A stretch of 64,000 nucleotides of DNA, from the NCBI GenBank assembly GCA_012970285.1, contig JIBW01000003.1, forward strand, positions 1 to 64,000, given 5' to 3'. Numbering within the stretch: position 1 is the stretch's first letter; each line of letters begins with the position of its first letter. A model generated the notes under the pieces. That model was not told the DNA's origin. It was given only the letters and a program-made list of their open reading frames with translations, and searched no databases. A program made the position numbers and the translations under genes. The stretch is from Bacillaceae bacterium JMAK1. Its GTDB lineage: Bacteria > Bacillota > Bacilli > Bacillales > Marinococcaceae. This document shows positions 1-10,097 of this stretch, in pieces.

Positions 1-14
1 TCTCTTGTCGTCCG

Positions 15-20
15 CGTCAA
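15..20 (-). promoter_or_regulatory. -35 of downstream rRNA promoter (P2)
   Basis: Read on the minus strand, TTGACG lies about 90 bases downstream of a perfect promoter, as in the tandem promoters of Bacillus rRNA operons. The -10 and the 16S gene would lie beyond the left edge of the window. That an rRNA operon follows is inferred from synteny, because bofA precedes an rRNA operon in B. subtilis. Confidence 0.6.
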
Positions 21-87
21 TAACTTTTTTGAAAAAGTTTTTGTTGTGATTGTTTGTGTTTCGCAATCTCTTGCGGCGACTCTTAGT

Positions 88-116
88 ATATTATCAGGGT
101 TCTATTAGACTGTCAA
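88..116 (-). promoter_or_regulatory. Strong SigA promoter, probable rRNA P1
   Basis: On the minus strand a consensus TTGACA (111-116) is separated by exactly 17 bases from TAATAT (88-93). It is followed by an AT-rich leader and a second -35-like element. Strength, tandem arrangement and position beyond bofA make an rRNA operon promoter reading out of the window the best explanation. Confidence 0.75.
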
Positions 117-163
117 CAAATCTAGTAATATTTTTTCAAGAAAATATTCCGTGCCCCTATTTT

Positions 164-433
164 TCAAAATGGAAGCACGAAAAAGTGAACAGCAAAAAGC
201 ATGAGAACTCCTGGTATACCAAGGAATCCAGCGATTGATGCAGTGAATAGGTTGATTGGCATATGAATACCCGCTAAGTTTCCAAATAAGTTTATAAGAA
301 ACAAAACAACTGCTCCCAGTACTAATCGAATCGCTCCATTACCGAGCCATTTCACTGGTTTTAACGAGGCACCTACAAACATTAATATAAAAACTGCGAC
401 TCCAATAATTGATACAAGTACAATGGGCTCCAT
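164..433 (-). CDS. bofA: BofA, inhibitor of pro-sigma-K processing
   Basis: This 89-residue, almost entirely hydrophobic protein has membrane segments near residues 4-22, 33-50 and 65-87. In B. subtilis BofA sits in the outer forespore membrane with SpoIVFA and holds the protease SpoIVFB inactive until the forespore signal arrives. Length, hydrophobic pattern, the PGVLML segment near the C-terminus, and position after recR-yaaL and before an rRNA promoter all fit. ATG 433 follows an AAGGGG-type ribosome site. It is the clearest sign in the left arm that the organism sporulates. Confidence 0.9.
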   Translation of the reverse strand: MEPIVLVSIIGVAVFILMFVGASLKPVKWLGNGAIRLVLGAVVLFLINLFGNLAGIHMPINLFTASIAGFLGIPGVLMLFAVHFFVLPF

Positions 434-505
434 TTTATATCCCCTTCTTCTTTCTAGTTTTCACCATTGTATGCTTGTACCCGTGGAGACTTTCCTTATT
501 TCTAA

Positions 506-539
506 TAAAAAAAGAAGAACCCTACATTAGGTTCTTCTT
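506..539 (-). terminator. Terminator of the dnaX-yaaK-recR-yaaL unit
   Basis: A 10-bp inverted repeat (512-521 with 530-539) is followed on the minus strand by a run of T. One arm overlaps the yaaL stop codon, so the terminator starts inside the last codons of yaaL and separates the recR operon from bofA. Confidence 0.85.
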
Positions 540-735
540 ACGTCATTCTTCTCGCTTCTTTTAAATATAAACGATATTTCGCTTCTTCTACTTTCACGTA
601 CGTAAGTGCTTCACGACTTGGATCGATACTTTTCTCCATATGTTTCTTCTGTCTATGAAGCTTTTCTTTTTGTTGTTCAAGTAAATGGTAGATTCGTGCT
701 TTTTCTCGTTTATAGATCTTTTTCTTTGGCTTCAA
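538..735 (-). CDS. yaaL: YaaL family protein (DUF2508)
   Basis: This is a 65-residue, highly basic, helical protein. The pattern of lysine- and arginine-rich heptads with a central VEEAKYRYL-like stretch matches the YaaL/DUF2508 family found directly after recR in Bacillus. The function of the family is not known. Its start overlaps the recR stop by 4 bases, indicating translational coupling. No membrane segment or signal peptide is visible. The call rests on size, composition and conserved neighbourhood. Confidence 0.85.
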   Translation of the reverse strand: MKPKKKIYKREKARIYHLLEQQKEKLHRQKKHMEKSIDPSREALTYVKVEEAKYRLYLKEARRMT

Positions 736-1328
736 AGTTCTCGACGTCCTTCCACTGCTCTAGACAGTGTCACTTCATCTGCGTACTCTAAATCTCCACC
801 GACAGGCAAGCCGTGCGCAAGTCTCGTTACACGTATTCCTGTTGGTTTAATCATTCTCGATAAATACATCGCTGTTGCTTCTCCTTCAATTGAAGGATTT
901 GTGGCGACCATCACTTCTTTAATCGTATCATCTTGCAGACGTTTAATTAATTCTGCCATGCGTATATCCTCAGGACCGATTCCATCCATCGGAGAAATCG
1001 CTCCGTGTAAAACGTGGTATTGGCCACGATACTCTTGCATTTTCTCAAGAGCCATTACATCTTTAGAGTCTTCGACAACACAAATGACCGATCGATCCCG
1101 CTGGCTATCATCACAAATCATGCAAGGATCTTTATCAGTAATATAGTAACAAACGGAACAATGCGTGAGGTCTCGTTTGGCATTGACGAGTGCTTTTGCA
1201 AATTCAAGCACATCATCTTCTTTCATATTTAAAACATGAAACGCCAAGCGACTCGCCGTTTTTGGGCCAATGCCCGGCAATTTCATAAATCCTTCGATTA
1301 ACTTAGAAATCGGTGCAGGATATTGCAC
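732..1328 (-). CDS. recR: Recombination mediator protein RecR
   Basis: RecR is a ring-forming DNA-binding protein that works with RecO and RecF to load RecA at gaps and stalled forks. The 198-residue protein has an N-terminal helix-hairpin-helix (residues 11-30), a C4 zinc finger (Cys57, Cys60, Cys69, Cys72), and a TOPRIM domain from about residue 80 including VVEDSKD and an [12 protein letters not shown] motif. Length is typical. The GTG start at 1328 is preceded by AGGAGGAGTG at good spacing. It lies 13 bases after yaaK and overlaps yaaL, in the conserved dnaX-yaaK-recR cluster. Confidence 0.97.
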   Translation of the reverse strand: MQYPAPISKLIEGFMKLPGIGPKTASRLAFHVLNMKEDDVLEFAKALVNAKRDLTHCSVCYYITDKDPCMICDDSQRDRSVICVVEDSKDVMALEKMQEYRGQYHVLHGAISPMDGIGPEDIRMAELIKRLQDDTIKEVMVATNPSIEGEATAMYLSRMIKPTGIRVTRLAHGLPVGGDLEYADEVTLSRAVEGRREL

Positions 1329-1341
1329 GAATTCACTCCTC

Positions 1342-1653
1342 CTACATTAGGCCAGGAATATTCATTCCTTTCGTAAACTTACCTAAATCTTCCTCAACAA
1401 GCTTATCTACTTGTTGTAAGGCATCATTTGTCGCCGCAAGTACGAGGTCTTGTAGCATTTCTACGTCTTCAGGATCGACAACTTCTTCGTCCATGATGAC
1501 TTCTAAGATGCGCTTATCCCCAGATGCAACAACTTTAACAGCTCCGCCTCCAGCAGTCGCTTCAACCGTCTTTTCTTTTAATTTCTCTTGTGCCTCTGCC
1601 ATTTGCTTTTGCATTTTTTGCATTTGCTTCATCATGTTACCCATGTTTTTCAT
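1342..1653 (-). CDS. yaaK: YbaB/EbfC family nucleoid-associated protein YaaK
   Basis: This 103-residue protein opens with a methionine-, lysine- and glutamine-rich helix ([18 protein letters not shown]) and continues with GGGAVKV and a conserved DEEVVDPED stretch, as in the YbaB/EbfC family of small dimeric DNA-binding proteins. I chose ATG 1653 because AAGGAGG precedes it at ideal spacing; the open frame extends 20 codons further upstream inside dnaX without a better start. It sits between dnaX and recR, its standard position. Confidence 0.93.
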   Translation of the reverse strand: MKNMGNMMKQMQKMQKQMAEAQEKLKEKTVEATAGGGAVKVVASGDKRILEVIMDEEVVDPEDVEMLQDLVLAATNDALQQVDKLVEEDLGKFTKGMNIPGLM

Positions 1654-1666
1654 TGTAAAATCCTCC

Positions 1667-3403
1667 TTAAGAATTGGACGGTGAATCGTCAATGACATGA
1701 ACAAATTCCTCACCGACTAGTTTATGAGCCTCTGTAATTAGGCGATCTTCTTCCTCGCTCACTTCTGCTTTCTCTGTTTCTTGCGTCGAGTCCGAATCTT
1801 CATCTTCAGACTGGCTTGATCTAAAGTTAGATTTGAGCTCTTCCCACTGATGATTTAAAAGCGTAATAATTTGGTAGCTATGATCATTATTAGATGCAAT
1901 GGCCCTTTCCGTCAATGTTCGAAATTTATCATCGATCATTCCACGATGCATTTCATTTTGGAAAACAAGAATCAATGCATCTGTACTGGCAGCCACAGGC
2001 TTTGCATCATTAATCCATGCTGAAGCAGGAACACTTTCTTGCTTGATCGTGCGCAAGACATCTGCCCATTTACTTTCAACCTTCGCCCGCTCCTCTTTTG
2101 AAGCTTGCTGAAGCATTCGTGCTGCTTGTTTAACGGATGCCCCGTTTTGAGCCGATGGCTGCGGTCTGCGTTTCGGAGGGTTTTTTTGGTGTTGCTCCTC
2201 TCCAGAAGCTGCAGGTGGTTGTGTTTTTACTGAATGAAGTTCTTTTTGTAACTGCATTAGCTGTTCTTTAAGTTGAGATACTTCACCTTGGTCAACCGCC
2301 GGTACGTTTGTACCCTCGCCAACTTTCGCCACATGAATCAATGCCATCTCAAGAAAAATCTTCGGATGGGACGAACCTTTCATTTCACGCAACTCTCCGT
2401 GAAGACGTTCAATACTATCATACACCCATGTGCTTTCAACTCGCTCAGCCATCGATACAAATGCATCATCAGCTTGAACACGATCTAATAATGTATTAAG
2501 AGAAGGAGCTGTTTTATAAAGCATTAAATCACGTAAATAGTAAATTAAGTCCTCCATAAAACGAAGAGGATCTTTCCCCTCTCGAATTAATGCATCTGCA
2601 GCTTGAACCGCCTTTTCAGCATTCCCATCGATAATAGCCGCTACAGCATCTGCCAAGAAACCTTGTGATACCGCACCAGTAATCGCAAGCACGTCTTCTG
2701 TACGAATCGTGTTGTCTTCTGAAAAAGATAACGCTTGATCAAGCAGACTCAACGCATCACGCATCCCGCCTTCTGCTACTCGAGAAATAAGGTGTAAAGC
2801 GTCCTCTTCTGATTCGGCTCCTACTTGTTCAAGGATGTAAGACATACGCTTGATTAACGTCTCCGGACCAATTCGTTTAAAATCAAATCGTTGTGTTCTT
2901 GATATGATCGTCAACGGAATTTTATGTGATTCAGTTGTTGCTAAAATGAAGATCGCATGAGCTGGAGGCTCTTCGAGCGTTTTAAGTAGTGCGTTAAATG
3001 CTCCTGTAGAGAGCATGTGAACCTCGTCAATAATATATACCTTATACTTCACATCTCGAGGTGCTGCAATGACATTGTCACGAATGTAGCGAATTTCATC
3101 TACACCATTGTTCGACGCTGCGTCAATTTCGATGACATCTACGACTGCTCCACTTTGGATGCCCTTGCAAGCATTGCATTCATCACAAGGCTCAGCGACC
3201 GGGGCATGCTCACAATTCACAGCTTTCGCCATAATTTTTGCAGCGCTCGTTTTCCCTGTTCCTCTCGGACCACTAAACAAGTAGGCATGCGCTACTTTTT
3301 GTTGGATGAGGGCGTTTTGCAATGTTTTCGTGATGTGATTTTGACCCGCAACATCTTCAAGCCTCTTCGGTCTCCAAACGCGATATAATGCTTGATAGCT
3401 CAT
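1667..3403 (-). CDS. dnaX: DNA polymerase III subunits gamma and tau
   Basis: DnaX is the clamp-loader ATPase that opens the DnaN ring and loads it on primed DNA. The 578-residue protein has Walker A GPRGTGKT (residues 45-52), a zinc-binding set of Cys64, Cys73, Cys76 and Cys79, and Walker B IIDEVHML near residue 124. The lid and collar domains follow. Residues from about 380 form a low-complexity linker, and an acidic C-terminal tail ends the protein. I see no obvious slippery run producing gamma, so one product may dominate. SigA-type promoter elements lie just upstream. Confidence 0.97.
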   Translation of the reverse strand: MSYQALYRVWRPKRLEDVAGQNHITKTLQNALIQQKVAHAYLFSGPRGTGKTSAAKIMAKAVNCEHAPVAEPCDECNACKGIQSGAVVDVIEIDAASNNGVDEIRYIRDNVIAAPRDVKYKVYIIDEVHMLSTGAFNALLKTLEEPPAHAIFILATTESHKIPLTIISRTQRFDFKRIGPETLIKRMSYILEQVGAESEEDALHLISRVAEGGMRDALSLLDQALSFSEDNTIRTEDVLAITGAVSQGFLADAVAAIIDGNAEKAVQAADALIREGKDPLRFMEDLIYYLRDLMLYKTAPSLNTLLDRVQADDAFVSMAERVESTWVYDSIERLHGELREMKGSSHPKIFLEMALIHVAKVGEGTNVPAVDQGEVSQLKEQLMQLQKELHSVKTQPPAASGEEQHQKNPPKRRPQPSAQNGASVKQAARMLQQASKEERAKVESKWADVLRTIKQESVPASAWINDAKPVAASTDALILVFQNEMHRGMIDDKFRTLTERAIASNNDHSYQIITLLNHQWEELKSNFRSSQSEDEDSDSTQETEKAEVSEEEDRLITEAHKLVGEEFVHVIDDSPSNS

Positions 3404-3446
3404 AGCTTCTGCCCCCTCCTTTCCAGTCCTTTGACGCTTTGTTTCT

Positions 3447-3475
3447 ATTATACTGTTTTAAGGTGTCTTTTTCAA
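3447..3475 (-). promoter_or_regulatory. SigA promoter of dnaX
   Basis: On the minus strand TTGAAA (3470-3475) is followed after 17 bases by a perfect TATAAT (3447-3452). It lies between the SRP RNA terminator and the dnaX start, giving the dnaX-yaaK-recR-yaaL operon its own promoter. Confidence 0.8.
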
Positions 3476-3477
3476 AA

Positions 3478-3507
3478 TGAAAAAAGCCCCTCTAATTCAA
3501 GAGAGAC
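3478..3507 (-). terminator. Terminator of the SRP RNA gene
   Basis: A 6-bp stem (3488-3493 with 3500-3505, one G-U pair) is followed on the minus strand by a run of T just beyond the 3' end of the SRP RNA. Confidence 0.7.
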
Positions 3508-3526
3508 TTCAATAACTATCTTATGT

Positions 3527-3797
3527 AACCGCGCACCTTCCGTCGATCTATGCACCACAAGCGTTACCTAAGCAGTTGGCTCGATTCAGGCAACTCTACG
3601 GCACACGAAAGGTCATGCTTACTGCTGCTTCCTTCCAGACCTGACAGGGTTCACATGTTTCCGTTGCGTAGAACCCAAACGTCAACACTACTTACAAAGG
3701 GCAGACCTCGCAGCGCATAAACCTCGGGAAGGGATTCAGTCTTGCTATAGCGGATTGCAAGTACAGGGCACCGCTAATTCCCCACCTAGCACGGCAT
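3527..3797 (-). ncRNA. ffs: Signal recognition particle RNA (large bacterial type)
   Basis: The minus strand carries the universal SRP helix-8 core around GTCAGGTCTGGAAGGAAGCA, near 3625-3645, which binds Ffh. The flanking sequence matches what I recall of B. subtilis scRNA, including the 5' stretch GTGCTAGGTGGGGA and the 3' end GAAGGTGCGCGGT. The span of about 270 bases is the long Gram-positive form that also has an Alu-like domain. The position between tadA and dnaX is conserved. Ends are estimated from the promoter distance and the remembered B. subtilis ends. Confidence 0.95.
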
Positions 3798-3802
3798 GTT
3801 AA

Positions 3803-4381
<579 letters not shown>

Positions 4382-4390
4382 TTAAAAATA

Positions 4391-4483
4391 TGGCGGAGGA
4401 GGAGGGATTCGAACCCCCGCGGGGCGTTAACCCCCTGGCGGTTTTCAAGACCGCTCCCTTCAGCCGGACTTGGGTACTCCTCC
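4391..4483 (-). tRNA. tRNA-Ser (anticodon UGA)
   Basis: The 93-base class II tRNA has a 7-bp acceptor stem (GGAGGAG with CTCCTCC), a long variable arm, an anticodon loop CTTGAAA giving anticodon TGA (4445-4447 on the plus strand), the T-arm GGTTCGAATCC and an encoded CCA end. It reads UCA and other UCN serine codons. B. subtilis also has serine tRNA genes in this neighbourhood. Confidence 0.97.
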
Positions 4484-4510
4484 GAGTGTGATACAACGTG
4501 TCCGACAAAA

Positions 4511-4516
4511 ATTATA
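4511..4516 (-). promoter_or_regulatory. -10 element of tRNA-Ser
   Basis: A perfect TATAAT on the minus strand lies 28 bases before the mature tRNA. No good -35 is visible at 16-18 bases; TTGCAT is 21 bases away. The promoter call is therefore tentative. Confidence 0.5.
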
Positions 4517-4629
4517 GTATCACGGGCAGATAGAGAAATGCAATAGTTTTTATGAATTTCTTTTAAAAAAACTTTTTCTACTGCTTGTAACATCTCTGTT
4601 CTGCCCATTTTACCATAACGATATACTTC

Positions 4630-5013
4630 TTACTTGATCGTATGCGCAGATTCAGTACCTGCTAGCTCAATAATCTTGTTTGATTCATCTAGAATAGCCA
4701 CTTTTGGTTGATACTCATCAAGTTCAGCTTCTTCAATCATCGTATAACTAATAACAATAATAACATCTCCCGGTTGAACGAGTCTGGCAGCCGCTCCATT
4801 TAAACAGAACACACCACTTCCACGCTCACCAGCAATAATATATGTTTCCAGTCGCTCACCATTGTTATTGTTCACGACTTGTACTTTCTCATTTTCGACA
4901 AGATCAACTGCATCAAGTAAATCTTCATCGATTGTAATGCTACCAACATAATGTAAATTCGCTTCCGTTACGGTCGCTTTATGCAATTTGGCTTTCATCA
5001 TATGACGGTACAT
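4630..5013 (-). CDS. panD: Aspartate 1-decarboxylase proenzyme PanD
   Basis: PanD makes beta-alanine from aspartate for pantothenate and coenzyme A. The 127-residue protein keeps the self-cleavage site Gly24-Ser25 in YVGSITID, where Ser25 becomes the pyruvoyl cofactor. Lys9, Tyr22 and the NGAAAR segment are also conserved. ATG 5013 has AAAGGAG at ideal spacing and gives the standard N-terminus [11 protein letters not shown]; the open frame continues 20 codons upstream without a ribosome site. It stands alone here, whereas panD usually sits with panB and panC, which are not in the window. Confidence 0.95.
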   Translation of the reverse strand: MYRHMMKAKLHKATVTEANLHYVGSITIDEDLLDAVDLVENEKVQVVNNNNGERLETYIIAGERGSGVFCLNGAAARLVQPGDVIIVISYTMIEEAELDEYQPKVAILDESNKIIELAGTESAHTIK

Positions 5014-5129
5014 CAATGACTCCTTTGAACGGCTTTCTCCATATAATGGTCCAAGTTGATCGTTTTTGGCCATGGAAAAACAATTCTTCAGTAAAAGTAC
5101 AACTCCTAACGAGGATGTTGTCTAAGCCT

Positions 5130-5159
5130 AGTATACATAACTACTCACACAGTTGTCAT
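5130..5159 (-). promoter_or_regulatory. Probable panD promoter
   Basis: On the minus strand ATGACA (5154-5159) lies 18 bases from TATACT (5130-5135). It is about 115 bases upstream of the panD start, leaving a moderate untranslated leader without an obvious terminator. Confidence 0.6.
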
Positions 5160-5178
5160 AAACTGATCGCATTTACAC

Positions 5179-5203
5179 GTTTATAACCTCATAACACGGG
5201 AAC
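5179..5203 (+). promoter_or_regulatory. Possible SigB-type promoter
   Basis: GTTTAT (5179-5184), 13 bases, then GGGAAC (5198-5203) resembles the general-stress consensus GTTTAA-N13-GGGTAT. It lies 35 bases upstream of the DUF1269-like gene. Only 4 of 6 bases match in the -10, so this is tentative. Confidence 0.35.
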
Positions 5204-5238
5204 TATAGCATTATGATTAAAGATAGGGGGCTCATAAA

Positions 5239-5760
5239 ATGGCCAAAAAAGACCTAGAGAATCAATCTTTACTTTTCGTCAAATTTCCAGAGCAAAGTCA
5301 AGCATACGAGGCACTATCTGAACTAAAAAAACGTTCCCAAGGACCAGAACATCGCATTGTACAAGCTGCTGTCGTTGAAAAAAGCATTAATAACGACATG
5401 GTTTATAAAGATGGATTTACGACAGAACAAGAACATAGCAACGACTGGTTCAAAGGTGGGATCATCGGTGCCGTTGTCGGAATTCTAGGTGGTCCTTTGG
5501 GTGTTCTGCTAGGTGGCGGAATCGGCTCACTCATCGGTGCTGTCGTTACAGGAGACAAGATTAGTGATCAAAGTAAATTGATTGATGGGAAATTAGATAG
5601 CATTGAAGCAGAAAATCCATTTATTATCGCTCTCATCGATGAAAGTAATCAACATTCTTTAGATCAGACCTTTTATGAAATTGACGAGCGCATCGTGATT
5701 CGCCGTAGCAATGCTCAAGCCGTTGCCAATGAAATTTCAGAGTCAGAAAATAAGGCATAA
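5239..5760 (+). CDS. DUF1269-like protein with glycine-rich hydrophobic segment
   Basis: I do not recognise a named gene. The 173-residue protein has an N-terminal alpha/beta part, a glycine-rich hydrophobic stretch at residues 73-103 that could form a membrane-inserting glycine zipper, and a C-terminal alpha/beta part. This resembles the DUF1269 pattern. GGGGG before ATG 5239 serves as ribosome site. It is on the strand opposite to its neighbours panD and tadA, with its own promoter region and terminator. A possible SigB promoter suggests a stress protein (inference). Confidence 0.6.
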   Translation: MAKKDLENQSLLFVKFPEQSQAYEALSELKKRSQGPEHRIVQAAVVEKSINNDMVYKDGFTTEQEHSNDWFKGGIIGAVVGILGGPLGVLLGGGIGSLIGAVVTGDKISDQSKLIDGKLDSIEAENPFIIALIDESNQHSLDQTFYEIDERIVIRRSNAQAVANEISESENKA

Positions 5761-5782
5761 CACAGCTGTGTTATGCTTTTTT
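5755..5782 (+). terminator. Terminator of the DUF1269-like gene
   Basis: A perfect 22-base palindrome (5755-5776) is followed by six T. The first arm overlaps the stop codon. Confidence 0.85.
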
Positions 5783-5894
5783 ACATTCACACTATAACTA
5801 ACAAGCATATTGTTCATTCCAAATATGTATTTCCGTTATTGATGAACAGACGATACACTATAAGTACAAACTTGAAGTCAAAGGAGAGGAAATC

Positions 5895-8063
5895 ATGACG
5901 TACGAAGTAGTCGGAAATATAAAAATAGACGATCAACTTTACCGATTCGTAAATGAAGACGTTATTCCTGGAACTGGAATTACTGCTGAATACTTTTGGC
6001 AACAATACGATCTCCTACTCAGTGAGTACCAAGCTGAAAACAAAAGCTTGGTACAAGAACGCGAAACATTGCAACAAAAGATTAATGATTGGCACAAACA
6101 AAACTCAGGAAAAGAGCACTCGAATGACTATGTTACTTTTCTTAAAGAAATTGGCTATCTTGAAGAGCTAACTGCTCCGATAGAAATTACAACTAAAAAT
6201 GTCGATACGGAAATTACGAATCAAGCTGGACCACAACTCGTAGTCCCGGTGAACAATGCTCGTTATGCGTTAAATGCTGCCAACGCTCGTTTTGGAAGTT
6301 TGTATGATGCCCTCTATGGGAGCGATATTATCTCTGAGGAAAATGGAGCGACTCAAGGTTCCTCATACAACCCCGTACGAGGCGAGAAGGTCGTTGGTTA
6401 TGCAAAATCATTCCTTGATCAAGCGATCCCTTTACAAGACGGTAGCCATAAAGATGTTACTTCTTACAACATTACAGAAAAACAAGTAATCGCTACGATT
6501 GCATCGAGACAAATCCCATTAAAAACACCGTCACAGTTTGTTGGATTTAATGGGACAGAAGAAGATCCTTCTTCTCTTTTATTCATTAATAATAGCAACC
6601 ACCTTGAGCTTCAAATTGACCGAAATCATCCAATCGGAAAGTCCGATTCGTCTGGACTTAAAGATGTGGTTTTAGAATCTGCAATTACGACGATTATCGA
6701 TTGTGAAGATTCCGTAACTGCTGTTGATGCAGAAGATAAGGTGCTCGTTTATCGCAATTGGCTCGGGTTAATGAAAGGAACCTTAGAGACGACGTTTAAG
6801 AAAGACGGGAAATCCATCACCCGTAAGTTAAACCCTGATCGGAACTATACGAGTCCGAATGGTTCCACTCTTTCATTGCACGGTCGTTCCTTATTGTTTA
6901 TTAGAAACGTTGGCCACCTCATGACAACTGACGCCATTTTAGATGAACATGGCAATGAAACACCTGAAGGCATTATGGACGGAATGATTACGAGCCTTAT
7001 TGCACTCCATGACCTTAAACAAGCAAACCCTTTCCAAAACTCAAGAACGGGATCAGTTTATATCGTCAAACCGAAAATGCACGGTTCGAAAGAAGTTGCC
7101 TTTACAAACAGCCTCTTTAATCGTATTGAAGATATTCTAAACTTAGATCGCTACACACTCAAAGTAGGGATTATGGATGAAGAACGCCGGACCTCTTTGA
7201 ACTTAAAAGCTAGTATTCTAGCTGCTAAGGAGCGAACCGTCTTTATTAATACGGGCTTCTTAGACCGTACAGGGGACGAGATTCACACGTCGATGGAAGC
7301 AGGCCCAGTCATTCCAAAAGCCGCAATGAAAGGAAGCACATGGTTAAACTCGTATGAGAAATCAAATGTCCAGCACGGGTTAAATAGTGGTTTCCAAGGA
7401 AAGGCCCAAATTGGTAAGGGAATGTGGGCAATGCCTAACTTAATGAATGCGATGATTGAACAAAAAAGCGGTCAACTACGCGCAGGTGCGAATACAGCTT
7501 GGGTTCCGTCCCCTACTGCAGCTACGTTGCATGCCATGCATTACCACCAAATCGACGTTCAATCCGTCCAAGATACGTTAGTGAATGATCATACTGATTA
7601 CCTGGAAGATATTTTGCAAATCCCAACAACAAAAGAAACGTATAGCCAAGAAGAAATTCAACAAGAGTTGAACAACAACGCACAAGGTATTCTCGGTTAT
7701 GTCGTCCGTTGGGTTGAACACGGTGTCGGCTGTTCTACTGTTCCAGACATTAATAATGTCGGTTTAATGGAAGACCGTGCGACACTTCGCATCTCTAGTC
7801 AGCACATGTGCAACTGGCTCTATCACGGCTTAACAAATGAAGAACAAGTGATGGAGACAATGAAGCGAATGGCCAAAGTTGTTGATGAACAAAATGCCGA
7901 CGATCCAGCGTACCGTAATATGGCACCAAACTTCGAAGACTCTGTTGCATTCCAGGCTGCATGTGATCTTGTCTTTAAAGGAAAAGAACAACCGAGCGGT
8001 TACACGGAACCAATTCTTCATCAACGAAGAAAAGAAGTAAAACAAAAATTAGCCGTCAAATAA
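5895..8063 (+). CDS. glcB: Malate synthase G
   Basis: This enzyme condenses glyoxylate with acetyl-CoA to malate and CoA. At 722 residues it has the length of the G isoform, which carries an extra alpha/beta domain, rather than the 530-residue A form. Visible are [18 protein letters not shown] (near 265-282), [16 protein letters not shown] with the expected catalytic arginine near 337, and [15 protein letters not shown] near 625 with the catalytic aspartate. AAAGGAGAGG precedes the ATG. It is monocistronic and on the lagging strand. No isocitrate lyase or glycolate oxidase is in the window. Confidence 0.95.
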   Translation: MTYEVVGNIKIDDQLYRFVNEDVIPGTGITAEYFWQQYDLLLSEYQAENKSLVQERETLQQKINDWHKQNSGKEHSNDYVTFLKEIGYLEELTAPIEITTKNVDTEITNQAGPQLVVPVNNARYALNAANARFGSLYDALYGSDIISEENGATQGSSYNPVRGEKVVGYAKSFLDQAIPLQDGSHKDVTSYNITEKQVIATIASRQIPLKTPSQFVGFNGTEEDPSSLLFINNSNHLELQIDRNHPIGKSDSSGLKDVVLESAITTIIDCEDSVTAVDAEDKVLVYRNWLGLMKGTLETTFKKDGKSITRKLNPDRNYTSPNGSTLSLHGRSLLFIRNVGHLMTTDAILDEHGNETPEGIMDGMITSLIALHDLKQANPFQNSRTGSVYIVKPKMHGSKEVAFTNSLFNRIEDILNLDRYTLKVGIMDEERRTSLNLKASILAAKERTVFINTGFLDRTGDEIHTSMEAGPVIPKAAMKGSTWLNSYEKSNVQHGLNSGFQGKAQIGKGMWAMPNLMNAMIEQKSGQLRAGANTAWVPSPTAATLHAMHYHQIDVQSVQDTLVNDHTDYLEDILQIPTTKETYSQEEIQQELNNNAQGILGYVVRWVEHGVGCSTVPDINNVGLMEDRATLRISSQHMCNWLYHGLTNEEQVMETMKRMAKVVDEQNADDPAYRNMAPNFEDSVAFQAACDLVFKGKEQPSGYTEPILHQRRKEVKQKLAVK

Positions 8064-8064
8064 T

Positions 8065-8105
8065 AAAAGTCCGTAACTAGTTTTACTAGTTACGGACTTT
8101 TTGTT
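8065..8105 (+). terminator. Terminator of malate synthase gene
   Basis: Perfect 17-bp stem (8065-8081 with 8085-8101) with a TTT loop, followed by more T. Both strands end in T-runs, so it may also act on minus-strand transcripts from the ABC operon. Confidence 0.9.
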
Positions 8106-8121
8106 TAAGCAATTAACCATA

Positions 8122-8165
8122 TAAAAATCACCTACAATTCTTTAAAAGAAAGACTTGTAGGTGAT
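8122..8165 (-). terminator. Terminator of the peptide ABC operon
   Basis: Stem of 11 bp (8127-8137 with 8155-8165) followed on the minus strand by five T, just beyond the last gene of the operon. Confidence 0.85.
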
Positions 8166-8174
8166 GGATGACCT

Positions 8175-9107
8175 TTATTTCTCAACAACACGAGGGTCTA
8201 ATGCATCTCGCAAACCATCCCCAACAAAGTTAAAACTCAAAACGGTAAGGAAGATCATAAGACCAGGGAAAAGTGGGAACCACCAAGCATTTAAGAAAAT
8301 CGGAATACTTTGAGCATCTGAAAGCATGTTTCCCCATGTCGCTTGAGGAGGCTGAATACCTAATCCTAAGAAACTGAGCGTTGATTCTGCAATAATAAAA
8401 GCACCAATTGCAAGTGTTGCAGAAACGATAATTGGACCAATCGCATTTGGCATAATGTGGCTAAAGATAATTCGCCATTTTGGAAGCCCTAAAGTTCTTG
8501 CAGCAAGTACGAATTCACGTTGCTTTAATGATAGCATTTCTCCACGTACGAGCCTTGCAGTACCTGTCCAGCTAAGGAGACCAAATACGACAATTAACCA
8601 AAAAGGACTTGGACTAAACAAAGCAACGAGTGTAATTAACATAAATACATTTGGAAACGAAATAACAATATCGACAATTCTCATTAAGATTCCATCAATA
8701 ATTCCACCAAAGTAGCCCGCAATCGCACCAACTGTGGCACCAATAATCGTAGAACTTACCATAGCCGCAAACCCTACTAATAGTGACATTTGTCCCGCAT
8801 ATAATAATCGACTGAACAAATCTCTTCCAAGGTTATCTGCGCCTAGCAAATACTCTGCACTCGGTTCATGAAGACGAGCACCGAGTGACGTCTCATTTGG
8901 ATTGTGAGTAGCAATAAATGGGGCGAGTACCGCTGCCCCGACTATAATAACCAACATGATTAGCCCAAATACAGCAAGTTTATTTTGAAAGAATTTCGTT
9001 ACGATAATCGCTAACATTGAACGGTGCTTGCCCAACGTCTCATTATTCATAGGATTTGGAGTAATCGATTCAGTCTTAGCATCCTGTCCTGTGTTTAAAT
9101 GGCTCAT
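8175..9107 (-). CDS. Peptide ABC transporter permease (AppC/OppC/DppC type)
   Basis: This is the second membrane subunit of the importer. The 310-residue protein has an N-terminal cytoplasmic tail, a first membrane segment near 40-62, and five more helices. The permease signature EAA loop is seen as REFVLAARTLGLPKWRIIFSHIMPNAIGPI. The OppC-type N-terminal domain GADNLGRDLFSRLLYAG is present. AAGGAGGATC precedes ATG 9107. It begins 11 bases after appB, last in the operon. Substrate cannot be told from sequence: oligopeptide and dipeptide permeases look alike. Confidence 0.88.
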   Translation of the reverse strand: MSHLNTGQDAKTESITPNPMNNETLGKHRSMLAIIVTKFFQNKLAVFGLIMLVIIVGAAVLAPFIATHNPNETSLGARLHEPSAEYLLGADNLGRDLFSRLLYAGQMSLLVGFAAMVSSTIIGATVGAIAGYFGGIIDGILMRIVDIVISFPNVFMLITLVALFSPSPFWLIVVFGLLSWTGTARLVRGEMLSLKQREFVLAARTLGLPKWRIIFSHIMPNAIGPIIVSATLAIGAFIIAESTLSFLGLGIQPPQATWGNMLSDAQSIPIFLNAWWFPLFPGLMIFLTVLSFNFVGDGLRDALDPRVVEK

Positions 9108-9118
9108 ATCGATCCTCC

Positions 9119-10066
9119 TTAATACTCAATCCGCGGATCTACGATCGCATAAAGAATATCGGCAATTAAGTTTCCGATTACGACAAGTACCGCTGAGAAC
9201 ATTGTTAAAATCATAATAACAGGATAGTCACGTTGGAATACACTGCTCATGAATAACTGTCCAATACCTGGCCAAGAGAAAATTTGTTCGATAACGACCG
9301 AACCACCAATAAACGTCGGTAACATGAGACCAAATATCGTAATAAGTGGAAGCAAGGCGTTACGTAACGCATGTTTGTAAATAACACGGCTTTCTTTAAA
9401 ACCTTTCGCCCGTGCGGTACGAATATAATCTTGACTCTTTACTTCCAACATACTTGTTCGTGTATACCTTGTTAGACCTGCCATATCAGCTGTTGCTAAA
9501 ACGAGTGCCGGTAAGAACAAATGATGCAACCGGTCCATAATACTAGCTTCCCCGCCGATCGTTTGTATACCTCCGACCGGGAACCATCCAAGCTGCACAC
9601 TCAAAAACATAATAAGTAGTAAACCAAACCAGAAGTTAGGAATGGCGACACCTGCGAATGAGAAGAGTGTAATCGTATAATCCGTTTTCGTATATTGCCG
9701 GACTGCAGATATAATCCCTATAGGGATCGCTAGCAAAATTGCTAGAAATGCCGAAGCTGCCATTAGAATGAGCGTATTCGGCAAGCGCTGGGCAATGAGT
9801 GTGGAGACTGGTGTCCCACTAATATACGAGTTTCCAAACTCGCCAGAAACCATATTGCTTAGCCACCGACCGTATTGAACTGGAAGTGGGTCATCCAACC
9901 CTAAACGTTCAATTTGTGCCTCTCTCGCCTCAGGTGAGATCGTAGGATCTGCATCAATAATGGCAGGTTGTCCAGGAGCCATCATCATAATGGCAAATGA
10001 AACGACCGAGATCCCAAACAATATCGGAACTGTCATGACTAACCGTCGAATAATGTATGTAATCAT
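9119..10066 (-). CDS. Peptide ABC transporter permease (AppB/OppB/DppB type)
   Basis: First membrane subunit, 315 residues, with a start typical of the family (YIIRRLVMTVPILFGISVVSF), a periplasmic-side loop at residues 30-100, and five further helices. The EAA motif reads DYIRTARAKGFKESRVIYKHALRNALLP. The C-terminus VDPRIEY is the usual OppB end. The gap to the solute-binding gene contains a hairpin that may limit read-through. Pairs with the AppC-type permease. Confidence 0.88.
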   Translation of the reverse strand: MITYIIRRLVMTVPILFGISVVSFAIMMMAPGQPAIIDADPTISPEAREAQIERLGLDDPLPVQYGRWLSNMVSGEFGNSYISGTPVSTLIAQRLPNTLILMAASAFLAILLAIPIGIISAVRQYTKTDYTITLFSFAGVAIPNFWFGLLLIMFLSVQLGWFPVGGIQTIGGEASIMDRLHHLFLPALVLATADMAGLTRYTRTSMLEVKSQDYIRTARAKGFKESRVIYKHALRNALLPLITIFGLMLPTFIGGSVVIEQIFSWPGIGQLFMSSVFQRDYPVIMILTMFSAVLVVIGNLIADILYAIVDPRIEY

Positions 10067-10097
10067 AATTCATCACAATCTCCTTTAGAAATGAAAG

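Noticed and set aside
685-1146. Plus-strand open frame opposite recR
   Set aside because: Antisense shadow of a strongly conserved gene; no ribosome site and no family resemblance.
3650-3663. Half parS-like CACATGTTTCC
   Set aside because: Part of the SRP RNA sequence, with only one half matching.
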